Of a stretch of DNA of 64,000 nt, positions 34,349 through 43,502 are shown piece by piece. Position 1 is the first letter of the stretch; every line of letters begins with the position of its first letter. Made by a program: the position numbers and the translations under genes. Under the pieces are notes generated by a model. It was given only the letters and a program-made list of their open reading frames with translations, was not told the DNA's origin and ran no database searches. The DNA comes from Eubacteriales bacterium (lineage in GTDB: Bacteria > Bacillota > Clostridia > Peptostreptococcales > Anaerovoracaceae): NCBI GenBank assembly GCA_028692105.1, contig JAQUYC010000001.1:1-64000 (forward strand). Reading direction: 5' to 3'.

Positions 34349-36268
34349 ATGGGAAAAACATTGACCTGTAAAATTTTGGAATCTCATCTCTTGGATGGCG
34401 TCATTGCTCCGGGAAATGAAATTACCATAAAAATCGATCAGACGCTGACACAGGACTCTACGGGAACTATGGTGTATCTGCAGCTGGAAGCGATGGATGT
34501 GGACAAGATCAAAACAGAGCTTTCGGTCGCTTACATTGACCACAATACCCTTCAGACAGGTTTTGAGAATGCAGACGACCACGAATTTATCAAGAGCGTT
34601 GCCAGGCGCCATGGAGTTTTATTCTCCAAACCCGGAAACGGGATCTGCCATCAGCTTCATCTTGAAAATTACGGAATTCCGGGCAAAACCCTTTTAGGTT
34701 CTGATAGTCATACCCCTACAGGAGGCGGGCTTGGAATGATTGCTATCGGTGCCGGTGGTCTTGATGTTGCAGTAGCAATGGCAAAAGGCACCTACAGTCT
34801 GACCGTTCCGAAAGTTTTGAAGGTCGAGTTAAAAGGGCGGCTCAAACCCTGGGTTTCAGCAAAAGATGTGATTCTATACGTTCTGAAACAGCTCACAGTT
34901 AAGGGCGGAGTTGGCAGAATCATTGAATATACCGGCGAAGGAGTTAATACCTTATCGGTAACCGACCGTGCCACAATAACTAATATGGGTGCGGAATTAG
35001 GTGCTACTACATCTGTTTTTCCCAGTGATGAAAATACAAGGATATATCTTGCTTCACAAGGGAGAGAAAAGGATTTTCTTCCCTTATCAGCTGACAGTGA
35101 TGCTGTCTATGATGAGGTGCTTGACGTTGATTTGTCGAGCCTTACTCCTCTTGCAGCAATGCCCCACAGCCCTGACAATGTTGATACGGTGCAAAATATT
35201 GGACCGATAAAGGTCGATCAGGTTGCCATCAGAAGCTGCACCAATTCCTCCTATACCGATCTGATGAAAGTCGCGGAAATCTTACGCGGGAAAAAGGTTC
35301 GTCCGGATGTAAGCCTGGTAATTTCGCCCGGCTCCAGCAGGATACTGAGTAAATTGGCTCAAAACGGAGCTCTTGCTTCAATGATAAATTCAGGTGCCAG
35401 AATTATTGAAAACGCCTGCGGTCCTTGCATTGGCATGGGTCAATCACCAAAATCAGGAGCTGTATCACTGCGTACATTCAACAGAAACTTTAAAGGCCGA
35501 AGCGGTACTCTTGATGCAAACGTCTATCTTGTCAGCCCTGAGACCGCCGCTGTATCTGCGATCCGCGGTATTCTGACAGATGGTACGTCTTCAGGGTTCT
35601 CCTTACCTGAAATACAATCTGAAAACTTTAATGTGAACGATAATTTCATTATTTATCCGGAGGATGCCAATAAAAAAAATACTGCTATTGAAATGGGACC
35701 GAATATCAAACCGTTTCCACGTAACACAAGGCTTTCTGATACTTTGACAGGGACAGTCGTATTGCAAGCAGGAAACAATATCACAACTGATGATATCATG
35801 CCTTCCGATTCAAGGCTTCTGCCCTATCGCTCAAACATTCCATACCTGGCCGATTATTGCTTTGAAAAAATTGACCCTAACTTTGCTGCCCGCTGCAAAG
35901 AAGCGAAGGAAGGCGTGATAGTCGGCGGCGAAAACTATGGACAGGGTTCCAGCCGAGAGCATGCGGCTTTGGCTCCTCTCTATCTTGGTATTAAGTTTGT
36001 CCTTGCAAAATCCTTCGCCAGAATTCATAGAGCCAATTTGATTAACAGTGGAATACTGCCAATAGCATTCGAAGATCCTGCAGATTATGATGAGTTTAAA
36101 CTTGGCCAAAAACTTGTAATTGACAACGTCAGAGAACAGCTTGCAAACCCTGTGATCGTTATAAAAAATGCTGATACCGGCAAGGAATACAGGGCGATAA
36201 CCAACTTCTCAGAACTGGAAACAGAAATGATATTGGCAGGCGGAAAGATTAATCAAATAAAACAATAG
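34349..36268 (+). CDS. acn: Aconitate hydratase
   Basis: Isomerises citrate and isocitrate. This 639-aa bacterial/mitochondrial-type chain has LLGSDSHTPTGGGLGMIAIGAGG, Fe-S cluster cysteines in IRSCTNSSYTD and ENACGPCIGMGQ, and the swivel domain with NNITTDDIMPSD, GENYGQGSSREHAALAPLYLG and KSFARIHRANLINSGILPI. It is about 120-250 residues shorter than AcnA/AcnB and matches the compact aconitase common in Clostridia. First gene of acn - IDH - gntR; 61 bp separate it from the next. Confidence 0.93.
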   Translation: MGKTLTCKILESHLLDGVIAPGNEITIKIDQTLTQDSTGTMVYLQLEAMDVDKIKTELSVAYIDHNTLQTGFENADDHEFIKSVARRHGVLFSKPGNGICHQLHLENYGIPGKTLLGSDSHTPTGGGLGMIAIGAGGLDVAVAMAKGTYSLTVPKVLKVELKGRLKPWVSAKDVILYVLKQLTVKGGVGRIIEYTGEGVNTLSVTDRATITNMGAELGATTSVFPSDENTRIYLASQGREKDFLPLSADSDAVYDEVLDVDLSSLTPLAAMPHSPDNVDTVQNIGPIKVDQVAIRSCTNSSYTDLMKVAEILRGKKVRPDVSLVISPGSSRILSKLAQNGALASMINSGARIIENACGPCIGMGQSPKSGAVSLRTFNRNFKGRSGTLDANVYLVSPETAAVSAIRGILTDGTSSGFSLPEIQSENFNVNDNFIIYPEDANKKNTAIEMGPNIKPFPRNTRLSDTLTGTVVLQAGNNITTDDIMPSDSRLLPYRSNIPYLADYCFEKIDPNFAARCKEAKEGVIVGGENYGQGSSREHAALAPLYLGIKFVLAKSFARIHRANLINSGILPIAFEDPADYDEFKLGQKLVIDNVREQLANPVIVIKNADTGKEYRAITNFSELETEMILAGGKINQIKQ

Positions 36269-36329
36269 ATTGAAATAACGCAAATCGGTTCATACTCTAT
36301 TGTTCCCGTATAAGGAAGGAAGGTAAATT

Positions 36330-37472
36330 ATGGATTATTTAAAGGCATTTGAAGCCATCGTTTTGCAGCAGTTAGCAAGGGTGGAGAAAATGAAGTCAGA
36401 TACAGACTTTATAAACTATCAGGCACTTGACAAAATCATCATCGGCGTGATTGGCGGCGACGGAATCGGCCCTGCAATCACCGCACATGCGCACAGGGTC
36501 TTGGCACAATTACTGGCAGACGAAGTGAAGTCCGGCAAGGTTCAATTTAAGACAATTGACGGTTGTACAATCGAAAACAGAGCTGCTGCAGGGAAAGCTA
36601 TTCCGGATGATGTTCTGGCCGAAATAAAAAAATGTAATGTTTTATTGAAAGGTCCCACCACTACTCCCCGTAAAGGAGACAAATGGGCTAATGTAGAAAG
36701 TGCCAACGTAGCGATGAGGAAAGAGCTTGATCTGTTCGCTAACGTCAGACCTGTAAAGGTTCCTGAACTTAACATTGACTGGGCCTTCTTTAGAGAAAAT
36801 ACCGAATGCCTTTATGCGCTTGGCAGCCAAGGTGTAAATATAAACGATGAGCTGGCATTTGATTTCCGCGTGATAACAAGTCCCGGAACTGAGCGAATCG
36901 CAAAGCTTGCATTTGAATATGCAAAAGCCAATAACAAAAAGCGAGTCACTATAGTTACAAAAGCCAATGTAGTGAAGGCGACCGATGGAAAATTCCTTGA
37001 CATATGCAAGCAGGTCGGTGAAGAATACCCCGGAATCGAAGTTGATGACTGGTATATTGATATTATGACTGCGAAGCTTATCGACGAAAAGAGAAGAAGC
37101 CAATTCGAAGTCTTCATACTTCCAAACCTCTATGGTGATATCTTGACAGATGAAGCTGCAGAATTACAGGGTGGAGTGGGTACTGCAGGCAGTGCGAATA
37201 TCGGGAAACGATATGCTATGTTTGAGGCAATACACGGTTCTGCTCCCCGTATGGTTGAAGAAGGACGTGACATCTATGCAGATCCGTCCAGCGTAATCCG
37301 TGCCGGTGCAATGCTGCTGTCCCATATCGGATATCAGGAGAAGGCAGATCAGTTGTATTCCGCCTTGGAAAAATGCACGGTAACAGAGAAAAAGTTGAGT
37401 ATAACCGGGAGACCTGATGGGTCAACGGGAGCACAAATCGCCGATTATATCTTGGCAGAAACCGGTAAGTGA
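36330..37472 (+). CDS. Isocitrate/isopropylmalate-type dehydrogenase, probably isocitrate dehydrogenase
   Basis: A 380-aa beta-decarboxylating dehydrogenase: IIGVIGGDGIGPAITAHA near residue 35, PTTTPRKGDKWANVESANVAMRK (substrate loop), FFRENTECLYALG, VTIVTKANVVKATDGKF (active-site lysine), FEVFILPNLYGDILTDEAAELQGG (metal-binding aspartates) and IHGSAPRMVEEGRDIYADP. The aconitase gene upstream favours isocitrate rather than isopropylmalate. NAD versus NADP use cannot be settled here. About 30 extra N-terminal residues precede the catalytic domain. SD is GGAAGGAAGG. Confidence 0.85.
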   Translation: MDYLKAFEAIVLQQLARVEKMKSDTDFINYQALDKIIIGVIGGDGIGPAITAHAHRVLAQLLADEVKSGKVQFKTIDGCTIENRAAAGKAIPDDVLAEIKKCNVLLKGPTTTPRKGDKWANVESANVAMRKELDLFANVRPVKVPELNIDWAFFRENTECLYALGSQGVNINDELAFDFRVITSPGTERIAKLAFEYAKANNKKRVTIVTKANVVKATDGKFLDICKQVGEEYPGIEVDDWYIDIMTAKLIDEKRRSQFEVFILPNLYGDILTDEAAELQGGVGTAGSANIGKRYAMFEAIHGSAPRMVEEGRDIYADPSSVIRAGAMLLSHIGYQEKADQLYSALEKCTVTEKKLSITGRPDGSTGAQIADYILAETGK

Positions 37473-37481
37473 GGACACACT

Positions 37482-38102
37482 ATGGCACTCTGCACTGACC
37501 TTTACACCAATTTAAGGAAAGACATCCTACAGGGCAAGCTGCAACAGGGGGAGAAACTGACTGAGCAGCATATATGTAATGAATACAGTGTAAGCCGCAC
37601 TCCTGTGAGGGAGGCGTTCCGGCAGCTTGAACTGGAAGGATTTATCGAAACCATCCCGAATAGAGGCGCTTTTGTAGTAGGCTTTTCTGATCAGGATATT
37701 CGGGATATGTATGAGCTTCGAAAAGCTTATGAGGTCATTGCTGTAAATTGGGCGATTGAGAGAATTATGGCCGAGGAGTTCAATAAACTGGAAGAAGCCT
37801 TTGAGTTCATGGAATTCTATACACAGAAAAATGATGCGGAAAAAATGCAGAATATAAATATCCGTTTCCATGAACTGATTTACAAGGCATCACATAACCG
37901 CATGCTATACAACGTCCTCACTTCCTATCAGTTCTATATAAAGCAAAGTAAAGGTAAACGCCATTATACTGACGACTATCTTGAGAAGGTTTTAGAAGAA
38001 CACAGGGCTATTTTCGAATCTTTTAAGAACAAGGATATAGAAGCCGGAATCCTTGCGATATCCAAACATCTGGATAATGCAAAGCAAAGAGCAAATCGTT
38101 AA
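37482..38102 (+). CDS. GntR family (FadR/FCD type) regulator
   Basis: A 206-aa DNA-binding protein. The winged helix-turn-helix covers about residues 8-75 (LRKDILQGKLQQGEKLTEQH, VSRTPVREAFRQLELEGFIE, PNRGAFV); an all-helical FCD ligand domain follows (MYELRKAYEVIAVNWAIERI, FHELIYKASHNRMLYNVL, EEHRAIFESFKNKD). It starts 10 bp after the dehydrogenase stop, so the operon encodes its own likely regulator; the TTGTATA dyad at the promoter is the candidate target, and citrate or a related acid a plausible effector by inference. Confidence 0.9.
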   Translation: MALCTDLYTNLRKDILQGKLQQGEKLTEQHICNEYSVSRTPVREAFRQLELEGFIETIPNRGAFVVGFSDQDIRDMYELRKAYEVIAVNWAIERIMAEEFNKLEEAFEFMEFYTQKNDAEKMQNINIRFHELIYKASHNRMLYNVLTSYQFYIKQSKGKRHYTDDYLEKVLEEHRAIFESFKNKDIEAGILAISKHLDNAKQRANR

Positions 38103-38181
38103 CTTTACTCCGGATAACAGGTGGACTGATGCCTTATCAATTTGTTTTATAAACAGGTGAGCAAACATTTGATTTTCATAG

Positions 38182-41100
38182 TCAAAATATTCTTACTGCC
38201 TTACCGATATAAAACAGATATAGATAGGCTTCTTCCACCTTTATATTTCGAATCATTTCCAAGGCTTCCTTATAAAGACCGAGCTGCGGTCTGTAACCGT
38301 CAATGATTTTTTTCACTTCCTCTTCATTCTCTTTGTCAGGTATGTAATCAGATTTGTAATCCAGAAGAACATACTTTCCATCCTCTTCAAAATAGCAGTC
38401 TATCGTTCCCTGAATGATTATCTTTTCACCGGAAATCTCCTTCATCATGTTGAATGAAACTTCCTTATATATATTTCGGGCTTTGCCGGCTCGTTTTCCG
38501 ATTTCTGAATTCAGGAAGCCGATAATTTTCTCATATGATACGGCCTTAGCCTCTTCTGATGCTAATATCTCACGATTTATAAGATCTTTGACGAATGCTC
38601 CGACAACTTCTTTTTTTGCCTCCATGTTCTGAAAATCCATCTGCTCCATCACCTTATGCAAAATAATTCCTTTTTCTGCTCCGGTAAAATTATCTCTATC
38701 TTTTGTGAATTTCGGAGCTTCCAATACGGTGATTTCTTTTTGGGGTGCCTCTGTCATCTTAAGAGAACGGTTCTGATCATTAATCAGCTTACTTAATTCT
38801 GATACCGTAAATTTAGATTTCAGCTGCAGGGCTTCCTTGTGCGCATATTCGTGTCCCAGCCGTCTATTTATCTCCTGCTTCATATTAGAATGATCGACAA
38901 AATCCAGTTCTTCGTTAATCAGCCTGTAAATCAGCGCTTTACGCTGATCTGTTTTCTCTTGCCGAAAGCCGATATCTCTCCTGCTGAATTGCTTCACAAT
39001 GACCTTTGTATGTTCCAATGCAGGTATCAAGAAATCCATGTAAGACTTTGCTCCGGTAAAGTCTTCTCCTTTCACCGAATAAGCGTTTATTGTTTTCTCT
39101 ATATCCTTCATTGTTCCAAGCAGCATCAGCTTGTCCTTTGCCCTTGTAAAGGCTACGTAGAGAATACGAAGCTCTTCTGCCATTCCTTCTCTTCTTTTTT
39201 TCTGATCGATGGCAGTCTGAATCAAAGTCTTTCTGTAGCAGGAGTTTTCCTTATCAACAAACCTCATGCCCAAGCCGATCTCCTTATGCAGGCTTATCCG
39301 GTATGTATTGCTTTCTCTATTGAATCGTTTACCGAGTCCGCCGATTATAACCATCGGAAACTCGAGTCCTTTACTCTTGTGAATAGTCATTATCCTTACT
39401 ACATCGTCATTTTCTCCGATAAGTTTGACCTGACCCATGGGAATCTGACGCTTTTTAATTGCTTCAATATAATTGATGAAACTAAAAATGCCTTTCATCT
39501 GGCTGTTCTGAAACTGTACAGCCTTATCTGCCAGTGCTCTCAGATTCGCCTGTCTTTGACTTCCTCCGGGGATTGACCCAACGAACTCATAGTATCCTGT
39601 TTCACGAATCAGCATCCACAGAAAATCTTCAAGCGGCATCACTGAAGCTTCCTTTTTCCATTTGTTGATGCGACTCAATGCTGCTTCACACTTTTCCTTC
39701 AAAACAGCATCGGGTCCTTTTTCCGCATACCGTTGAAATGATTGATTATATGCTCCTTCTTTATCGTGAATACGGATTACAATCAGTTCCTCAATTGTAA
39801 AGCTGAAAACCGGCGACCGTAATATACTGAGTAAAGGAATATCCTGTTTCCGATTATCGATAACCCGAAGCAGATTCAGGAAGATTTCGATCTCAAGCGT
39901 ATCAAAATAACCGTCACCGGCGTCTACAAAGGAAGGAATTCCTTCTTTCATAAGAACTTCGTAGTAAATATCCGCATAGTTTTTTGCACTTCTGAGAAGA
40001 ACTACAATATCCTTATTGGTGATCGCTTTCTCCTGACTGCTTTTACTGTCGTAAATCATGCACCCTCTGAATTCGCTGATAATCTGCACAGCTGCATGAG
40101 CTTCCAGTTCTGCCCGTTTCATCTCCTTTATTTCATCATCAATAGATAAATCGTCAATCTGTTTTTCATCTACGATATGAAATTCGACCGGATAATCAAG
40201 TTCGCCTTCGTACGGTGCTCCCTGATAGAGCGCTGCATCAGCGCCATATTCCAGCCCTGCCATATCCTTATGCATTATTTGACTGAAAATATCATTAACA
40301 GCGGCTATAATTCGTCCTTTGCTTCTGAAATTCTTATTCAAATCAAGCTTGATATCATAATCATTATTGCTTTTCTTATATTCTTCATATTTACTTATGA
40401 AGATTTCCGGCTCAGCCAGCCGGAATTTGTATATGCTTTGTTTTACATCACCCACCATAAAAAGATTATTTTCTCTTTTAATCTTACTTATCAGCGTTTC
40501 CTGCACAATATTGCTGTCCTGGTATTCATCGATAAAAATGTAGTCGAATTTGTTACGATACTCGCAGGCAGCTGCTTCATTGGAAAGTACGGCGAGGGCG
40601 TAGTGTTCGATATCGTTGAAATCGATCAATCCCCTGTTCTGCTTCTTTTCTTTATAGAGCCTGTCAAATTCCTCCACTATATAACACAGGTAAAGGGCAT
40701 CTTTATGAGTCCTGTTCAAGTCAGAGACATAAGATTCCAAAGGTCTTGCAAAGTACTGAGACACAAGCTTTTTTATAATAGATTTTCCCTGTTCACGAAG
40801 AGAAGCTATGGTTTCTTTTATCTCTTCATAGCTCTCTTTATCGTCCCTAGAAGCTGTATACCTCTGAAATTCCACCCCGGATATCATTGTTCCAAATTCG
40901 TCAAAAGGCAGAGTTTCAAATCCACTGCACAGTTTTTTTACTGTTTCTGCTTCAATCCTGCATTTTGGAATCAGACTTGATATGCCGTGGTTTTCCAGAA
41001 ACTCCTCTGCTTTATTAAAGCAATTTTCGGCAAGAGACAGGCTGCGTGCAATCTCGCCCTTTATTTCCCGAAAGGCAGCGCTTTTCTCAAAATCCTCCTT

Positions 41101-41715
41101 CGTACATGACAGCTCTTCAGCATTCTTTCTCAGCCATTTAAAGGAATCGGGTATGCTCTGTACAAAACGGTGTGCTTCAAAGATCATTTCCTTCACGGCT
41201 TCATCATTTTTTGTAAGTGCATATTTATTCAAAAATTCAAGAAAATCCTGACTTCGGGATTCGAACATGTTGCTGAACAGCTGTTCCATCGCCTCGGCTT
41301 GCAGGATCGTCTTCTGTGCTTCATCACATATTTTAAAATCGGGTTCAATATCAATCAGATAAAAATACCTTCTGATCACCTCCATTGAGAAAGCATGAAA
41401 TGTACTGATATTAGTCCTGTGAATCATGTTGAGCTGTTCTCTCAGAAAGGATACGTTCCGGGATGATTGGCTTTCCTCCCTTTGTCCTTCTAATGAATTT
41501 GATATTGCAGCAACGATCTTTTCCCGCATTTCTGATGCGGCAGCGTTGCTGAATGTTACGATCAGCATGCGGTCAAGGGGGATATGATCCCGGATGATCA
41601 GCTGTTTTATCCTTTCAACAAGGACAGCTGTTTTTCCTGATCCGGCGGCGGCAGAAACAAGTATATTCTTTTCTCTGATTTCTATAGCTTCTTTTTGTTC
41701 TTTCGTCCATTTCAT
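38182..41715 (-). CDS. addA: ATP-dependent helicase/nuclease subunit A (AddA)
   Basis: The UvrD-like helicase-nuclease of AddAB, which resects double-strand breaks to recombinogenic ends. Motifs: Walker A AAAGSGKTAVLVERI near residue 25-40, LIVTFSNAAASEM, FIDEYQDSN, MVGDVKQSIYKFR, LNKNFRS, MTIHKSKGLEFP, LYVAFTRAKDKL; C-terminal nuclease motif QGTIDCYFEEDGKYVLLDYKSD. Length 1,177 aa is normal. The start chosen is MKWTKEQ (ATG at 41715); the track's GTG six codons earlier has no ribosome site. AddB, normally just upstream, is absent; a SpoVB-like gene lies there instead. Confidence 0.95.
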   Translation of the reverse strand: MKWTKEQKEAIEIREKNILVSAAAGSGKTAVLVERIKQLIIRDHIPLDRMLIVTFSNAAASEMREKIVAAISNSLEGQREESQSSRNVSFLREQLNMIHRTNISTFHAFSMEVIRRYFYLIDIEPDFKICDEAQKTILQAEAMEQLFSNMFESRSQDFLEFLNKYALTKNDEAVKEMIFEAHRFVQSIPDSFKWLRKNAEELSCTKEDFEKSAAFREIKGEIARSLSLAENCFNKAEEFLENHGISSLIPKCRIEAETVKKLCSGFETLPFDEFGTMISGVEFQRYTASRDDKESYEEIKETIASLREQGKSIIKKLVSQYFARPLESYVSDLNRTHKDALYLCYIVEEFDRLYKEKKQNRGLIDFNDIEHYALAVLSNEAAACEYRNKFDYIFIDEYQDSNIVQETLISKIKRENNLFMVGDVKQSIYKFRLAEPEIFISKYEEYKKSNNDYDIKLDLNKNFRSKGRIIAAVNDIFSQIMHKDMAGLEYGADAALYQGAPYEGELDYPVEFHIVDEKQIDDLSIDDEIKEMKRAELEAHAAVQIISEFRGCMIYDSKSSQEKAITNKDIVVLLRSAKNYADIYYEVLMKEGIPSFVDAGDGYFDTLEIEIFLNLLRVIDNRKQDIPLLSILRSPVFSFTIEELIVIRIHDKEGAYNQSFQRYAEKGPDAVLKEKCEAALSRINKWKKEASVMPLEDFLWMLIRETGYYEFVGSIPGGSQRQANLRALADKAVQFQNSQMKGIFSFINYIEAIKKRQIPMGQVKLIGENDDVVRIMTIHKSKGLEFPMVIIGGLGKRFNRESNTYRISLHKEIGLGMRFVDKENSCYRKTLIQTAIDQKKRREGMAEELRILYVAFTRAKDKLMLLGTMKDIEKTINAYSVKGEDFTGAKSYMDFLIPALEHTKVIVKQFSRRDIGFRQEKTDQRKALIYRLINEELDFVDHSNMKQEINRRLGHEYAHKEALQLKSKFTVSELSKLINDQNRSLKMTEAPQKEITVLEAPKFTKDRDNFTGAEKGIILHKVMEQMDFQNMEAKKEVVGAFVKDLINREILASEEAKAVSYEKIIGFLNSEIGKRAGKARNIYKEVSFNMMKEISGEKIIIQGTIDCYFEEDGKYVLLDYKSDYIPDKENEEEVKKIIDGYRPQLGLYKEALEMIRNIKVEEAYLYLFYIGKAVRIF

Positions 41716-41746
41716 TTCGTCACCGTTTAACACAGATTTTTGTAGT

Positions 41747-43348
41747 TTAAATCAGTTTGAGTTTCTTCAACAGCACTGAAAGCTTTTCGCCCTTCGGCAG
41801 AAGTTTGATCTCGTGCGCCCCAATAGCACTTGTTTTTAAAAGCATTATACCGTAAACTGCAGCCCCGGCACTGATTGCCAATACGCTTGATAAACTGTTT
41901 CCTAATACATTTCTGCAGGGATAATATACCACAAGTACGGCAGCAGTCATTATTACCCCGGAAATAAGCGGTTTTAAGAAGGATAACGTTATATCGAATT
42001 TTGTGCCTGTATACTTCTTAACAGCCAGGAAATTGTAGAGCCCGATTACACCATATGCAACAGAGCTCCCAATAGCTGCGCCTTGTACGTTCAGTTCGGG
42101 AATCGCGGTAAGCACATATGTCAGAACTACTTTCACCAGAATTCCCGCACCTAGGGCGGCTACCGTCACATACGGTCTTCCCAAGCCCTGCAGAATACCT
42201 GCCATGGTTTGAGCAATAGTAAGGAATACAACACCGGCTGCCAGAATGAACAGGCTTGATGCGGCACTTGACGCACTCGCTGCCTGCATCGGATACAGCA
42301 GCAGCATTATCGGTTCTGAAAGTGCCATAAGCCCAAATGTACAGGGAACTCCAATGAGCATTGACGTGCGCAGCCCGAGTCTGATATTCATATCTAAAAA
42401 ATCATTGTCCTTTGTGCTGTTAGCGGCTGCAATAGCCGGAACCATGCTCAAGGCAACGCTTAATGCAAGGGCCATAGGGATATTGATAACCGGTCCTGCC
42501 ATTCCGGTAAGCTGTCCATAAAGTGAATTTGCATTTTCCTGGCTGAAACCCACATCCTGAAGCCTTCGCATTACAATAGTGACATCCACGATATTCATTA
42601 TGGGCAAAATCGAAACGCCGATTGTAATCGGGATTGAAATCGCAGCAAGAGTTCCGATGATTTTTCCGGCACTTTCTTTTTCAGGTGAGCTGTTATTGTT
42701 GATTTCCCGATGCAGCCTGACTCGTTTTTTGTAGTAAATCACTGCCAATATAGCAACACCTGCTATGGGACCGATACTTGTCCCGATAGTAGCACCGGCT
42801 GCCGCGTATTCGACTCCCATTGGAAGCAGTACGATTGCAAGGGTCAGCCCGACTGCGACTCTTACAGCTTGCTCGACCAATTGTGATACTGCTGTAGGCT
42901 CCATTTGCTGCAATCCCTGAAAATACCCTCTGAAAACAGCCATGATCGGCACAAAAAGAAGTGCAGGTGCAATGGTAATCATGGCATAATAAGCGCCGGG
43001 ATTTTTTAAGGTAGTTACTATGTATTCCGCTCCAAAGAAAAATATGCAGAATGCAACGATACCCAATGCAAACATCAGGATAAAAGATAATCTGAAAACA
43101 CGGAATGCTTCCGAATGTCTGCCTAAAGCAACCCGTTCAGACGTCATCTTTGAAATGGCGGCGGGAGCTCCGTTAGTAGAAAACACCAGAAGAAATACAT
43201 AGATAGGATATGCTGTCTGATAATACCCCATACCCTCATCGCCTATAATATTACCAAGGGGGATCCGGAAAATCGCTCCCATAACTTGGACCAATAATCC
43301 TGCCACCCCTAAAACCGCAGCTCCCCTTACAAATGTTTTTTTGCTCAT
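41747..43348 (-). CDS. Polysaccharide/lipid flippase of the SpoVB/MurJ-like family
   Basis: A 533-aa multi-drug/oligosaccharidyl-lipid/polysaccharide flippase with about 14 membrane helices. Typical text: KTFVRGAAVLGVAGLLVQVMG, IPLGNIIGDEGMGYYQTAYPIY, RGYFQGLQQMEPTAVSQLVEQ, and IPMALALSVALSMVPAIAAA. It is closest in look to SpoVB and its relatives YabM/YkvU, which move lipid-linked sugars across the membrane, so a role in peptidoglycan or spore-cortex assembly is possible. The start MSKKTFV was chosen for GGGAGGGATT right before ATG; the track's start is 7 codons upstream. It is 31 bp ahead of addA. Confidence 0.88.
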   Translation of the reverse strand: MSKKTFVRGAAVLGVAGLLVQVMGAIFRIPLGNIIGDEGMGYYQTAYPIYVFLLVFSTNGAPAAISKMTSERVALGRHSEAFRVFRLSFILMFALGIVAFCIFFFGAEYIVTTLKNPGAYYAMITIAPALLFVPIMAVFRGYFQGLQQMEPTAVSQLVEQAVRVAVGLTLAIVLLPMGVEYAAAGATIGTSIGPIAGVAILAVIYYKKRVRLHREINNNSSPEKESAGKIIGTLAAISIPITIGVSILPIMNIVDVTIVMRRLQDVGFSQENANSLYGQLTGMAGPVINIPMALALSVALSMVPAIAAANSTKDNDFLDMNIRLGLRTSMLIGVPCTFGLMALSEPIMLLLYPMQAASASSAASSLFILAAGVVFLTIAQTMAGILQGLGRPYVTVAALGAGILVKVVLTYVLTAIPELNVQGAAIGSSVAYGVIGLYNFLAVKKYTGTKFDITLSFLKPLISGVIMTAAVLVVYYPCRNVLGNSLSSVLAISAGAAVYGIMLLKTSAIGAHEIKLLPKGEKLSVLLKKLKLI

Positions 43349-43502
43349 AATCCCTCCCGAACCTGCCATTTTTACATTCCTTTCTATTATACCAAATTTT
43401 TAATCAGTTCTATATATTTAATTTCTTGAATTTGATATAATTAAGCGTATTGCATATGGATCTGTTTATAAACGGACAGAATGTTAAGGAGTGTTTTGAA
43501 TA

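Noticed and set aside
36330-37472. 3-isopropylmalate dehydrogenase (leuB)
   Set aside because: The neighbour is an aconitase and no leu genes are present; isocitrate dehydrogenase fits better, although the family is shared.
38839-41388. Long plus-strand ORFs of 245 and 267 aa across addA
   Set aside because: Antisense shadows of a well-conserved addA frame with no ribosome site or recognisable protein.
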